Assembly: GCA_029548025.1 (NCBI GenBank)
Contig: JAKPOE010000374.1
Coordinates: forward strand, 1-6,280
DNA length: 6,280 nucleotides
Direction of reading: 5' to 3'
Origin: Spirochaetota bacterium
GTDB lineage: Bacteria > Spirochaetota > UBA4802 > UB4802
The notes beneath the pieces were generated by a model, which was not told the origin of the DNA, did not search any database, and saw only the letters and a program-made list of their open reading frames with translations. Numbering within the stretch: position 1 is the stretch's first letter; each line of letters starts with the position of its first letter. A program made the translations under genes and the position numbers. Shown here in pieces: positions 1-6,280 of the stretch.

Positions 1-2
1 GG

Positions 3-3000
3 GAAGAAGGTTATACGATAGTTCTTGTTAATTCCAATCCAGCAACCATTATGACCGATCCGGAGATTGCTGACAGGACCTATATTGAACCAATTACTCA
101 TGATATAGTGGCACAGATTATTGAACGTGAAAGACCTGATGCTCTGCTGCCAACAGTTGGCGGTCAAACTGCTTTAAATATAGCAGTACAGCTTTATGAC
201 AGCGGTACATTACAAAAATATGGTGTTGAGCTCATAGGTGCAAAAATTGAAGCCATAAAAAAAGCTGAAGACAGGGACCTATTTAAAAAAGCAATGCTTT
301 CAATAGGTTTACAGGTTCCCCGTTCTGTATTGGCTTCCTCAATAGATGAAGCACTAACGGTTCTTGAATCCATATCGCTTCCTATTATCATACGTCCTGC
401 TTTTACATTGGGTGGTACCGGCGGCAATATAGTGTATAACCAGGAAGATTTTATTGAACTGGTGCGCAGGGGATTGGATGAATCGCCTATCAGTCAGGTT
501 TTACTGGAGGAGTCAGTTATTGGGTGGAAGGAATTTGAATTAGAGGTAATGCGTGATTTAAACGATAATGTTGTCATTGTGTGCTCAATAGAAAATTTTG
601 ATCCCATGGGTATACATACCGGTGATTCAATCACGGTAGCTCCACAACAAACCTTAACCGACAGGGAATATCAGGTTTTACGTGATATGGCAATAGCAAT
701 AATAAAAGAGATCGGCGTGGAAACCGGTGGTTCTAACATTCAATTTGCTGTAAACCCAGACGATGGAAGGATTATGGTTATTGAGATGAATCCACGCGTT
801 AGCCGCAGCTCAGCATTGGCGTCCAAGGCTACCGGTTTTCCTATTGCAAAGATTGCAGCAAAATTGGCCATAGGGCTTACCCTTGATGAAATCCGCAACG
901 ATATCACCCGTGAAACACCGGCGTGTTTTGAGCCAACCATAGATTATGTTGTTACCAAAATACCACGGTGGGCATTTGAAAAATTTGAGGGTGCTGATAC
1001 AACGTTAGGGACACAGATGAAATCTGTTGGCGAAGCAATGGCTATAGGGCGTACCTTTAAAGAATCATTTCAAAAAGCTTTACGCTCTCTGGAGATTGAA
1101 CGGTATGGGTTTGGCTCGGACGGGAATGTAAAGATTGATGCAATGCTTGATGGATTATCTGAAAATAAAAAAAATGACATTATAGAAATGAATTTGAGAA
1201 TTCCAAAGGAAAATAGAGTTTTTTACATAAAGAAAGCACTGGAATTACACTGGAGTGTTGATACCATATATTCACTAACATCAATAGATCCATGGTTTTT
1301 GCATCAGCTTAAAGAATTAGTTGATGCCGAACATGATTGTATTGCACAATTAAACAGTGGGTTATCAAAAGATATTATTGTACGGATGAAACAATGGGGA
1401 TATTCGGACAGGCAACTGGCATATTTAGCACATAAGGATGAATTGACATTACTGTATGCGAAGGGGATTGATTCACAGAAGGATTATTCAAAACGATTGT
1501 CCGAGCTTGAAGATGATATAAGGAACTATCGCCAAAAAAATGGAATTGTCCCCGGCTACCGACTTGTTGATACCTGTGGCGGCGAGTTTGAAGCATACAC
1601 GCCCTATTACTATTCGTCGTATGATGATGAGGATGAAGCCAGGTATTCGGATAAACGAAAAATAATGATTCTGGGTGGCGGCCCCAACAGGATTGGGCAG
1701 GGAATAGAATTTGATTATTGCTGCTGTCATGCGTCATTTGCTCTGCGTGATGCTGGCGTTGAATCCATCATGGTAAACTCCAACCCTGAAACGGTTTCAA
1801 CGGATTATGATACCTCGGACAGGCTATACTTTGAACCGCTTACACTGGAGGATATTATCCATATATATCAAAAAGAAAAACCTGAAGGGGTTATTATTCA
1901 GTTTGGTGGGCAAACACCGTTGCGATTGGCACAGCGTCTGGAGGCGAATGGGGTAAAAATTCTTGGCACTCCACCCGATGCAATTGATAGGGCTGAAGAC
2001 AGAGAGCGTTTTGCACAGGTTGTAAAAAAATTAAATTTACATCAGCCGGAAAATGGTATAGCATTTACCCAGAAGCAGGCTCTTGAACAGGCAAACAGGA
2101 TAGGGTATCCCGTGCTGGTGCGTCCATCATATGTGCTTGGTGGAAGGGCAATGGCAATCATGTATGATGAAAAAAGCCTGATTGAGTATATAGTTTCTGC
2201 TGCAGAACTATCGCCCGAGCATCCTATCCTTATTGATAAATTTTTAGATGATGCTCTTGAAATTGATGTTGATGCGCTGTGTGACGGCATGGATGTCTAT
2301 GTTGCTGGCATTATGGAGCATATTGAATTGGCTGGAATTCATTCGGGTGACTCGGCATGCTCGTTGCCGCCGGTGAGCGTTAAGCCTGTAATGATGCACA
2401 CCATTATGGCAACAACGGCTGCGTTAGCACACGAGCTTGGTGTTATTGGATTATTAAACATCCAATTTGCAATTAAAAATGATGTGCTCTATGTTCTGGA
2501 GGTTAACCCCCGTGCTTCGCGTACGGTACCATTTGTATCTAAGGCAACAGGCGTTCCGCTTGCTAAGATAGCCGTGCAGATACTTTTGGGTAAAAAGCTC
2601 AAGGATTTTGGATTAACACAGGCTAACACTATGCCGTATTGTAGTGTTAAAGAGGCGGTATTACCTTTTAATAAATTTCCAGGTGTGGATACATTGCTAT
2701 CGCCCGAGATGAAATCAACCGGCGAGGTGATGGGTATAGCTAACAATTTTGGCGAAGCATTTTATAAAGCCGAGTTAGGAGCGGGGGATACGTTGCCGTT
2801 GCACGGGACAATATTTTTAAGTATCAACCAGCGTTCAAAAGAAGAGCTGCTTCCAGAAATGCGTTTGCTTTATGATGCAGGCTATAAGCTCATTGCCACT
2901 GAAGGTACTGCTGCCTACCTTAATGCTCATGGTATCCCCTGTGAAAAGGTGTATAAGGTAAGCGAAGGACGTCCAAATATTGTTGATGTTATTAAGAATA

Positions 3001-3230
3001 AACAAGTTGACTTGATTATCAATACCCCGGCGGGCAAAGTACCTAAAGAAGATGCCTATACCATACGGCAGGCAGCAGTACGCTATCATGTGCCAATCAT
3101 CACGACCATTGCTGCTGCAAAAGCTGCTGTACAGGGGATGATTTTCACAAAAAAAGCTGGACATTTCACGGTGAGGTCCTTACAGGAATATCATGCGGAG
3201 GTGCAACAGTGTGTGAAGAAAAGATTTTGA
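3..3230 (+). CDS. carB: Carbamoyl-phosphate synthase large subunit, 5'-truncated by the window edge
   Basis: CarB uses ammonia from the CarA glutaminase, bicarbonate and two ATP to make carbamoyl phosphate for pyrimidine and arginine synthesis in the cytoplasm. The frame is open to the left edge and reads [16 protein letters not shown] before Met at 51, so that Met is internal. By comparison with E. coli CarB about 38 residues are missing. Both ATP-grasp halves are intact. Counting from Met 51, Arg115, Glu161, Gln231, Glu245, Asn247 and Arg249 match E. coli Arg169, Glu215, Gln285, Glu299, Asn301 and Arg303. The second half starts near 536 ([11 protein letters not shown]) with Gln805 and Glu817. 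Ornithine-site residues Glu759, Asp767, Glu868 and Thr1018 are kept. The C-terminal MGS-like domain (about 920-1040) keeps UMP/IMP-site Ser924, Lys930, Thr950, Thr953, Lys969 and Asn991, but E. coli Thr1017 is Pro993. The oligomerization domain is about 30 residues longer than in E. coli. First gene of the visible operon. Residue matches are from memory of E. coli CarB. Confidence 0.98.
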   Translation, partial: EEGYTIVLVNSNPATIMTDPEIADRTYIEPITHDIVAQIIERERPDALLPTVGGQTALNIAVQLYDSGTLQKYGVELIGAKIEAIKKAEDRDLFKKAMLSIGLQVPRSVLASSIDEALTVLESISLPIIIRPAFTLGGTGGNIVYNQEDFIELVRRGLDESPISQVLLEESVIGWKEFELEVMRDLNDNVVIVCSIENFDPMGIHTGDSITVAPQQTLTDREYQVLRDMAIAIIKEIGVETGGSNIQFAVNPDDGRIMVIEMNPRVSRSSALASKATGFPIAKIAAKLAIGLTLDEIRNDITRETPACFEPTIDYVVTKIPRWAFEKFEGADTTLGTQMKSVGEAMAIGRTFKESFQKALRSLEIERYGFGSDGNVKIDAMLDGLSENKKNDIIEMNLRIPKENRVFYIKKALELHWSVDTIYSLTSIDPWFLHQLKELVDAEHDCIAQLNSGLSKDIIVRMKQWGYSDRQLAYLAHKDELTLLYAKGIDSQKDYSKRLSELEDDIRNYRQKNGIVPGYRLVDTCGGEFEAYTPYYYSSYDDEDEARYSDKRKIMILGGGPNRIGQGIEFDYCCCHASFALRDAGVESIMVNSNPETVSTDYDTSDRLYFEPLTLEDIIHIYQKEKPEGVIIQFGGQTPLRLAQRLEANGVKILGTPPDAIDRAEDRERFAQVVKKLNLHQPENGIAFTQKQALEQANRIGYPVLVRPSYVLGGRAMAIMYDEKSLIEYIVSAAELSPEHPILIDKFLDDALEIDVDALCDGMDVYVAGIMEHIELAGIHSGDSACSLPPVSVKPVMMHTIMATTAALAHELGVIGLLNIQFAIKNDVLYVLEVNPRASRTVPFVSKATGVPLAKIAVQILLGKKLKDFGLTQANTMPYCSVKEAVLPFNKFPGVDTLLSPEMKSTGEVMGIANNFGEAFYKAELGAGDTLPLHGTIFLSINQRSKEELLPEMRLLYDAGYKLIATEGTAAYLNAHGIPCEKVYKVSEGRPNIVDVIKNKQVDLIINTPAGKVPKEDAYTIRQAAVRYHVPIITTIAAAKAAVQGMIFTKKAGHFTVRSLQEYHAEVQQCVKKRF
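3197..3202 (+). promoter_or_regulatory. Shine-Dalgarno of pyrR, inside the carB coding end
   Basis: GGAGGT lies six bases before the GTG at 3209. It is the strongest ribosome-binding match near the carB/pyrR junction and decides the start: the next in-frame ATG, at 3230, has only a weak AGAAAAG-like stretch before it. The site is read through by ribosomes finishing carB, which suggests translational coupling. Confidence 0.8.
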
Positions 3231-3748
3231 TGAACAAACAGCAGATTGATGAGAGTATAAAAAAAATTAGCACTGATATTATCAATGAATTTGGCGATAT
3301 GGCAAACGTAACACTTGTTGGCATACAGACACGAGGTGTTGAAATTGCAAAGCGTATAAAAAAGCTTCTGGAATTACACGGTGGTAATGAAATAAAAATG
3401 GGGACGCTGGATATAACATTTTATAGGGATGATTTAGCTACACGGGGTGTTATACCTGCTATAAAAGATACCATCATTGAGTTTAACATTACCAAAAAAA
3501 TAGTTATACTGGTGGATGATGTTATTTTTACGGGCAGAACAACAAAAGCTGCACTGGAAACCCTGATGTCATTTGGCAGACCTCAGATTATACGGCTGGC
3601 AGTGCTGATTGACAGGGGCAACAGGGAATTGCCCATACAGCCTGATTACTGTGGCATTAAGATTAATACAAAATTGAATGATAAGGTAAAAGTGCGTCTT
3701 AAAGAAACAGATGGTATTGAAGATACTGTATTATATTGTACGGAATGA
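3209..3748 (+). CDS. pyrR: PyrR-family uracil phosphoribosyltransferase / pyr regulator
   Basis: PyrR proteins convert uracil and PRPP to UMP, and in Bacillus also bind pyr leader RNA when UMP is high to cause attenuation. The PRPP loop is clear at residues 99-112 ([14 protein letters not shown]), with DITFYRDDL at 68-76, LVGIQTRG at 36-43 and a DRGNRELPI segment at 135-143. The length of 179 residues is close to the 181 of B. subtilis PyrR. The GTG start at 3209 is preferred over the ATG at 3230: it has a good Shine-Dalgarno, and it gives an N-terminus that aligns with B. subtilis PyrR without gaps up to the QxI motif. It overlaps carB by 22 bases. Several positions linked to RNA binding in B. 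subtilis differ: Thr18 is Lys, His22 is Thr, His140 is Asn138, Arg146 is Gln144 and Lys152 is Ile150, while Arg141 is kept as Arg139. UPRTase activity is therefore a safer call than RNA regulation. Its place after carB differs from the Bacillus order, where pyrR is first. Confidence 0.93.
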   Translation: MCEEKILMNKQQIDESIKKISTDIINEFGDMANVTLVGIQTRGVEIAKRIKKLLELHGGNEIKMGTLDITFYRDDLATRGVIPAIKDTIIEFNITKKIVILVDDVIFTGRTTKAALETLMSFGRPQIIRLAVLIDRGNRELPIQPDYCGIKINTKLNDKVKVRLKETDGIEDTVLYCTE

Positions 3749-3762
3749 TACAGAATTAAACC

Positions 3763-4638
3763 ATGAAACCCACATACCATTGCATTCCCTGCCATGTAAA
3801 TCACGTTTACAGAATTATTTCGCAGCTATCACCCGAGGCTGATAAAGCTCATAGCATTATGCAACAGCTCACATTGATGATTGCAAAGAATAGATATGAC
3901 ACACCACCTGACTGTGCATATGTGCTCTATAAAAAGATAAAAGTATTAACGGGGATTGATGACCCTTTTGCTAACGTTAAGCAACAGAACAATGACATAA
4001 TGCTATCATTGATGCCACAATTACAATCGGTGCTTGATGATGATGAACCAATAAAGCAGGCGTTAAGGATATCGCTGGCAGGTAATATTATAGATTATGG
4101 CATTGGTGATGTGGATTATTCAGGGTATCTCAAAAAATTTCAAGATTTAGTCCATGATATCGATATACCGGATAAATTTTATAATCAGTTTATTGCTTCG
4201 GTTGCCAATGCAAAAAAGATATTGTTTATTGGAGATAATGCAGGTGAGATAGTAGCTGATAAACTGCTGGTTGAAAAGCTGAACCATGATAACATTACCT
4301 TTGTCGTCAGGGGAGGCGCTGTGATAAATGATGCAACAATTGACGATGCTCACTATGTTGGATTAAGCAAAAAAGTAAAAATAGTGACCACCGGTGATAG
4401 GACTCCGGGTATACATTTGCATCGCAGCGGTAAAGACTTTTTGCAGGAATTACTACATGCTGATATGATAATAGCCAAAGGTCAGGGAAACTTTGAAACC
4501 ATGATCGATGCTTCTTTACAGGATTTTGTAAAACATGGTGCAACATTATTCTTTTTGTTTAAAATAAAATGTGTTCCTGTAGCAGAATACATGGGGAAAA
4601 AGGTTGAGGATAATGCTTTTGTAATACGAGAATTGTAA
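3763..4638 (+). CDS. DUF89 / ARMT1-like damage-control phosphatase, subfamily I
   Basis: A 291-residue soluble protein of the DUF89 family, metal-dependent phosphatases proposed to remove damaged or excess phosphorylated metabolites. The stand-alone prokaryotic form with an N-terminal CxxC is subfamily I, and here it is Cys7-Ile-Pro-Cys10. Other family marks are AGNIIDYG at 106-113, the metal-site GDNAGEIVAD at 157-166 (Asp158, Asn159), INDATIDDA at 188-196 (Asp195 is the likely third metal ligand), AKGQGNFE at 238-245 and FKIKCVPVA at 266-274. Length is normal for the family. It begins 14 bases after the pyrR stop with no strong Shine-Dalgarno, so translation is probably coupled to pyrR. The start is supported because the CxxC normally sits within the first dozen residues. 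The operon ends at the hairpin that includes this gene's stop codon. The substrate is unknown; known DUF89 enzymes act on sugar phosphates or phosphopantetheine-type compounds, and the neighbours only hint at a nucleotide link. Confidence 0.88.
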   Translation: MKPTYHCIPCHVNHVYRIISQLSPEADKAHSIMQQLTLMIAKNRYDTPPDCAYVLYKKIKVLTGIDDPFANVKQQNNDIMLSLMPQLQSVLDDDEPIKQALRISLAGNIIDYGIGDVDYSGYLKKFQDLVHDIDIPDKFYNQFIASVANAKKILFIGDNAGEIVADKLLVEKLNHDNITFVVRGGAVINDATIDDAHYVGLSKKVKIVTTGDRTPGIHLHRSGKDFLQELLHADMIIAKGQGNFETMIDASLQDFVKHGATLFFLFKIKCVPVAEYMGKKVEDNAFVIREL

Positions 4639-4667
4639 AAGGGGCACATATTGTTGTGCCCCTTTTA
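4636..4667. terminator. Bidirectional intrinsic terminator between convergent genes
   Basis: A perfect 13-bp inverted repeat, TAAAAGGGGCACA at 4636-4648 and its complement at 4655-4667, encloses a six-base loop (TATTGT). The GC-rich core GGGGCACA is flanked by AAAA on the left and TTTT on the right, so the RNA from either strand forms a stem followed by U residues. It follows the phosphatase directly, its left arm containing that gene's TAA stop, and lies 14 bases beyond the stop of the convergent transporter. The T tracts are short (four bases), so efficiency is uncertain. Confidence 0.87.
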
Positions 4668-4681
4668 CACTATTCATTATG

Positions 4682-5944
4682 TTATGCAGCTTTTTTAACA
4701 GGTGGTTTGAGTGTAGCCATAACAATCATCAAACCTACCACACCTAATATCAGAGTAGGCCAGAAAGCTACCTGGTATGATCCGAATGCATCTTTTGCCT
4801 GCCCTGAAATGATTCCACCAAGAATAGCACCTAACCCATAAGCAAAGAATACTATACCGTAATTGCGTGAGTAATTCTTTACCCCGAAAAAGGTAAGGGT
4901 AGTAGTTGGAGCAATTGCAAGCCATCCACCCAGGATGAGCCAGAATCCGCAGAATGCAATAATATACATGGTTACATCACCTTCTTTTGCAACAAGCATC
5001 ATGATGGACACTGCAATGATGATCAGTAGATTAAGGATGGATGCACCTTTTGGTGATATTTTATCGGTAAGCCATCCAAAAAGAGGACGTCCTAAAGCAT
5101 TGAATATTGCAAAAATACCAACCAATGTAGTAGCGGTCTCTCCATCAATTTTTATAATTTCGCTACCAACAGGTTTTGAAATTCCTATTGCCATTAAACC
5201 TGCTAAACAGCCAATAAGGTAGGCTAATAATAATCCCCAGAATGTTGAGGTCTTTACCATTTCGCTGGAAGTAAAATCAACGGTACTGGCTGCAGATGCT
5301 GAAGGGGTCCATCCCTGTGGCTTCCATCCAGCTTCCGGACTTTTAAATGGGAATGCCAGAAGAACCAGAAGAATGGCAAATCCAATACCAAAATAGAGGA
5401 ATGTTAATGATAAGCTACTTTGTTGAATAAGTACGTTGGCAATTTTTCCTGTAATTAACGCTGATCCGCCAAAGCCAGCAAGTACCAAACCGGTTGCAAG
5501 TCCCTTTTTATCGGGGAACCATTTCCCTACAATATTTAATGGACAGCCATATACAACACCCACACCGCTACCAGCAATAACACCGTATGTAAGTATTAAA
5601 AGATTAAGGCTTTTTGCTTCAACAGCATAATACGATAGTGCCCAGCCTAATCCAACCACCAATCCTCCATAGATGGTTAATTTTTTTGGACCTAACTTAT
5701 CCATTATCTTTCCAGCAAAGAACATGAGTATGGAAAAGAAAGCTAAAAAGACCATAAATGGGAGATTGCCCTGTGAAGCACTGAGCTTATAGCTCTCAGT
5801 ACTAAATTCATTAATTATTGGATTTAAGAATATGCTATATGCATATACACTTCCCAGACATAAGCATATAATTAAACCAGTAATAACATATATCCATCGT
5901 CCTGCTTCAGGCGATAGACCAAAAAGTTTGTTGTGATGGGTCAT
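4682..5944 (-). CDS. OFA-family major facilitator transporter, probable monocarboxylate carrier
   Basis: A 420-residue inner-membrane carrier with about 12 hydrophobic helices in a 6+6 pattern, a hydrophilic loop near residues 201-232 and a basic tail ending KPPVKKAA. Family marks are GSVYAYSIF (31-39) in helix 1, the loop 2-3 motif GKIMDKLGPKK (78-88), VVYGCPL and GKWFPDKKGLATGL (130-153), and the loop 8-9 motif GRPLFGWLTDKI (285-296). Together these point to the oxalate/formate antiporter (OFA) group of the MFS. OxlT binds oxalate with Arg272 and Lys355. Here the arginine is kept as Arg286, but the lysine position in the NYG-containing helix 11 is Tyr369. I infer a single-charge substrate such as formate, acetate, lactate or pyruvate rather than oxalate. 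The ATG at 5944 is chosen over an in-frame TTG at 5953 because AGGAGG sits about ten bases before the ATG but only one base before the TTG. No neighbouring enzyme identifies the substrate. Confidence 0.9.
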   Translation of the reverse strand: MTHHNKLFGLSPEAGRWIYVITGLIICLCLGSVYAYSIFLNPIINEFSTESYKLSASQGNLPFMVFLAFFSILMFFAGKIMDKLGPKKLTIYGGLVVGLGWALSYYAVEAKSLNLLILTYGVIAGSGVGVVYGCPLNIVGKWFPDKKGLATGLVLAGFGGSALITGKIANVLIQQSSLSLTFLYFGIGFAILLVLLAFPFKSPEAGWKPQGWTPSASAASTVDFTSSEMVKTSTFWGLLLAYLIGCLAGLMAIGISKPVGSEIIKIDGETATTLVGIFAIFNALGRPLFGWLTDKISPKGASILNLLIIIAVSIMMLVAKEGDVTMYIIAFCGFWLILGGWLAIAPTTTLTFFGVKNYSRNYGIVFFAYGLGAILGGIISGQAKDAFGSYQVAFWPTLILGVVGLMIVMATLKPPVKKAA

Positions 5945-5953
5945 ATAAACCAA

Positions 5954-5960
5954 TCCTCCT
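5954..5960 (-). promoter_or_regulatory. Shine-Dalgarno of the OFA transporter
   Basis: Read on the minus strand this is AGGAGGA, a full match to the 16S anti-Shine-Dalgarno core. Nine to ten bases separate it from the ATG at 5944. It practically touches the TTG at 5953, which rules that codon out as the usual start. Confidence 0.8.
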
Positions 5961-5976
5961 GTATGTTTTTTAATAA

Positions 5977-5982
5977 ATTATA
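5977..5982 (-). promoter_or_regulatory. Possible -10 element of the OFA transporter promoter
   Basis: Read on the minus strand this is TATAAT within an AT-rich stretch. It would place transcription start about 25-30 bases before the ATG at 5944, leaving room for the Shine-Dalgarno. No convincing -35 box lies 16-18 bases upstream (the nearest is an ATTGTC-like hexamer at a short spacing), and AT-rich intergenic DNA gives such matches by chance. Confidence 0.3.
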
Positions 5983-6002
5983 ATTTAAATCACAAAAGAC
6001 AA

Positions 6003-6015
6003 TTGCTGAAAGCAA
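6003..6015 (-). terminator. Weak hairpin after the glycoside hydrolase gene
   Basis: TTGCT and AGCAA form a 5-bp stem around a three-base loop, about 45 bases after the hydrolase stop on the minus strand, followed in that direction by TTGTCTTTTG. The stem is short and the T run is broken, so this could be a poor terminator or chance. If it is not functional, the hydrolase transcript could read into the transporter gene. Confidence 0.2.
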
Positions 6016-6058
6016 AAATGATTAGCAGTATAATAGTCAAGAATATTTTTACTTATTG

Positions 6059-6280
6059 TCACATTGTTTCCATTTTGGGATTTTCTGATTTTGAAATATT
6101 CTGAGATTTAAAATTTGAATAGAATTGTCTGGTTGCAGCAATTGGTTCATCGTACTGCTGTGAGGCATTCCAGAAGATAAAACCTTTTACCCCTGAATCA
6201 TGTACAGCCTGTATTTGTTTGGTCATGTATTCCTGGAATGATAATCCTGACATTGATACCTTTATCTTAAATGCCTGGAT
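6059..6280 (-). CDS. C-terminal end of a putative glycoside hydrolase (DUF4015-like), truncated by the window edge
   Basis: The frame is open to the right edge and gives 73 residues, beginning IQAFKIKVSMSGLSFQEYM and ending in a polar tail; the Met at 6253 is therefore internal. The segment TKQIQAVHDSGVKGFIFWNA resembles the end of the TIM-barrel-like DUF4015 putative glycoside hydrolase family, where a helix 'QI.AV.D.G..G' leads into a final strand ending in 'WNA' followed by an aromatic residue. In that family the domain usually sits behind a signal peptide in an exported or surface protein, none of which is visible here. The catalytic residues are outside the window. It lies 114 bases upstream of the transporter on the same strand. 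The call rests on this short motif from memory; another TIM-barrel hydrolase family is possible. Confidence 0.6.
   Translation of the reverse strand: MQAFKIKVSMSGLSFQEYMTKQIQAVHDSGVKGFIFWNASQQYDEPIAATRQFYSNFKSQNISKSENPKMETM

Noticed and set aside
51..53. ATG as the true start of carB
   Set aside because: The frame continues to the left edge with residues that match the conserved CarB segment [15 protein letters not shown], so this Met is internal.
1167..1174. Run of eight A in carB (and another at 3259-3266 in pyrR) as possible programmed slippage sites
   Set aside because: Both runs encode plain Lys codons in intact, full-length family members. No second frame continues usefully and no stimulatory structure is evident.
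1375..1737. Open frame of 120 codons on the minus strand within carB
   Set aside because: It lies wholly opposite conserved carB sequence, has no Shine-Dalgarno that I can see and resembles no known protein; it is a shadow frame.
4935..5222. Open frame of 95 codons on the plus strand opposite the transporter gene
   Set aside because: It is antisense to conserved transporter helices and has no recognisable domain or start signal.
6001..6058. TTGACT and TATACT hexamers on the minus strand as a transporter promoter
   Set aside because: They are only a few bases apart, far from the 16-18 base spacing a sigma-70 promoter needs, and no alternative partner boxes fit.

Overview
The window looks like part of an ordinary bacterial chromosome, AT-leaning and densely coded, from an organism I cannot name. 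The only lineage hints are a PyrR-type regulator/UPRTase in a carB operon, a subfamily-I DUF89 phosphatase, an OFA-type monocarboxylate transporter and a DUF4015-like glycoside hydrolase tail. This mix fits an anaerobic or free-living bacterium such as a spirochaete, deltaproteobacterium or clostridium-like lineage. That is a weak inference. I see no phage, IS element, CRISPR array, tRNA or rRNA.

Layout. From the left edge to 4638, three + strand genes form a tight operon: carB (large subunit of carbamoyl-phosphate synthetase, missing about 38 N-terminal residues off the left edge), pyrR (GTG start, overlapping carB by 22 bases) and a DUF89/ARMT1-like metal-dependent phosphatase (14 bases after pyrR). 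A perfect 13-bp hairpin with flanking A and T tracts (4636-4667) closes this operon and also serves the gene coming the other way. On the - strand, an OFA-family MFS transporter runs from 5944 to 4682, and the last 73 codons of a probable DUF4015 glycoside hydrolase run in from the right edge to 6059. The 114-base gap between those two (5945-6058) holds the transporter's Shine-Dalgarno and a possible -10 box.

How the genes work together. CarB makes carbamoyl phosphate for pyrimidine and arginine synthesis, and its visible residues for ATP, ornithine and UMP/IMP binding are nearly all conserved. PyrR would salvage uracil with PRPP and may sense UMP, but several positions that contact RNA in Bacillus PyrR are substituted, so an attenuation role is doubtful. 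The DUF89 protein may remove a damaged or surplus phosphorylated metabolite, which would fit a housekeeping role beside nucleotide synthesis; its substrate cannot be read from sequence. The transporter and hydrolase belong to a separate, convergent transcriptional region.

I looked for a previously undescribed system and did not find one. The points most worth a second look are the altered RNA face of PyrR, the DUF89 phosphatase placed in a carB-pyrR operon, and the OFA transporter that keeps the family arginine but lacks the oxalate-transporter lysine.
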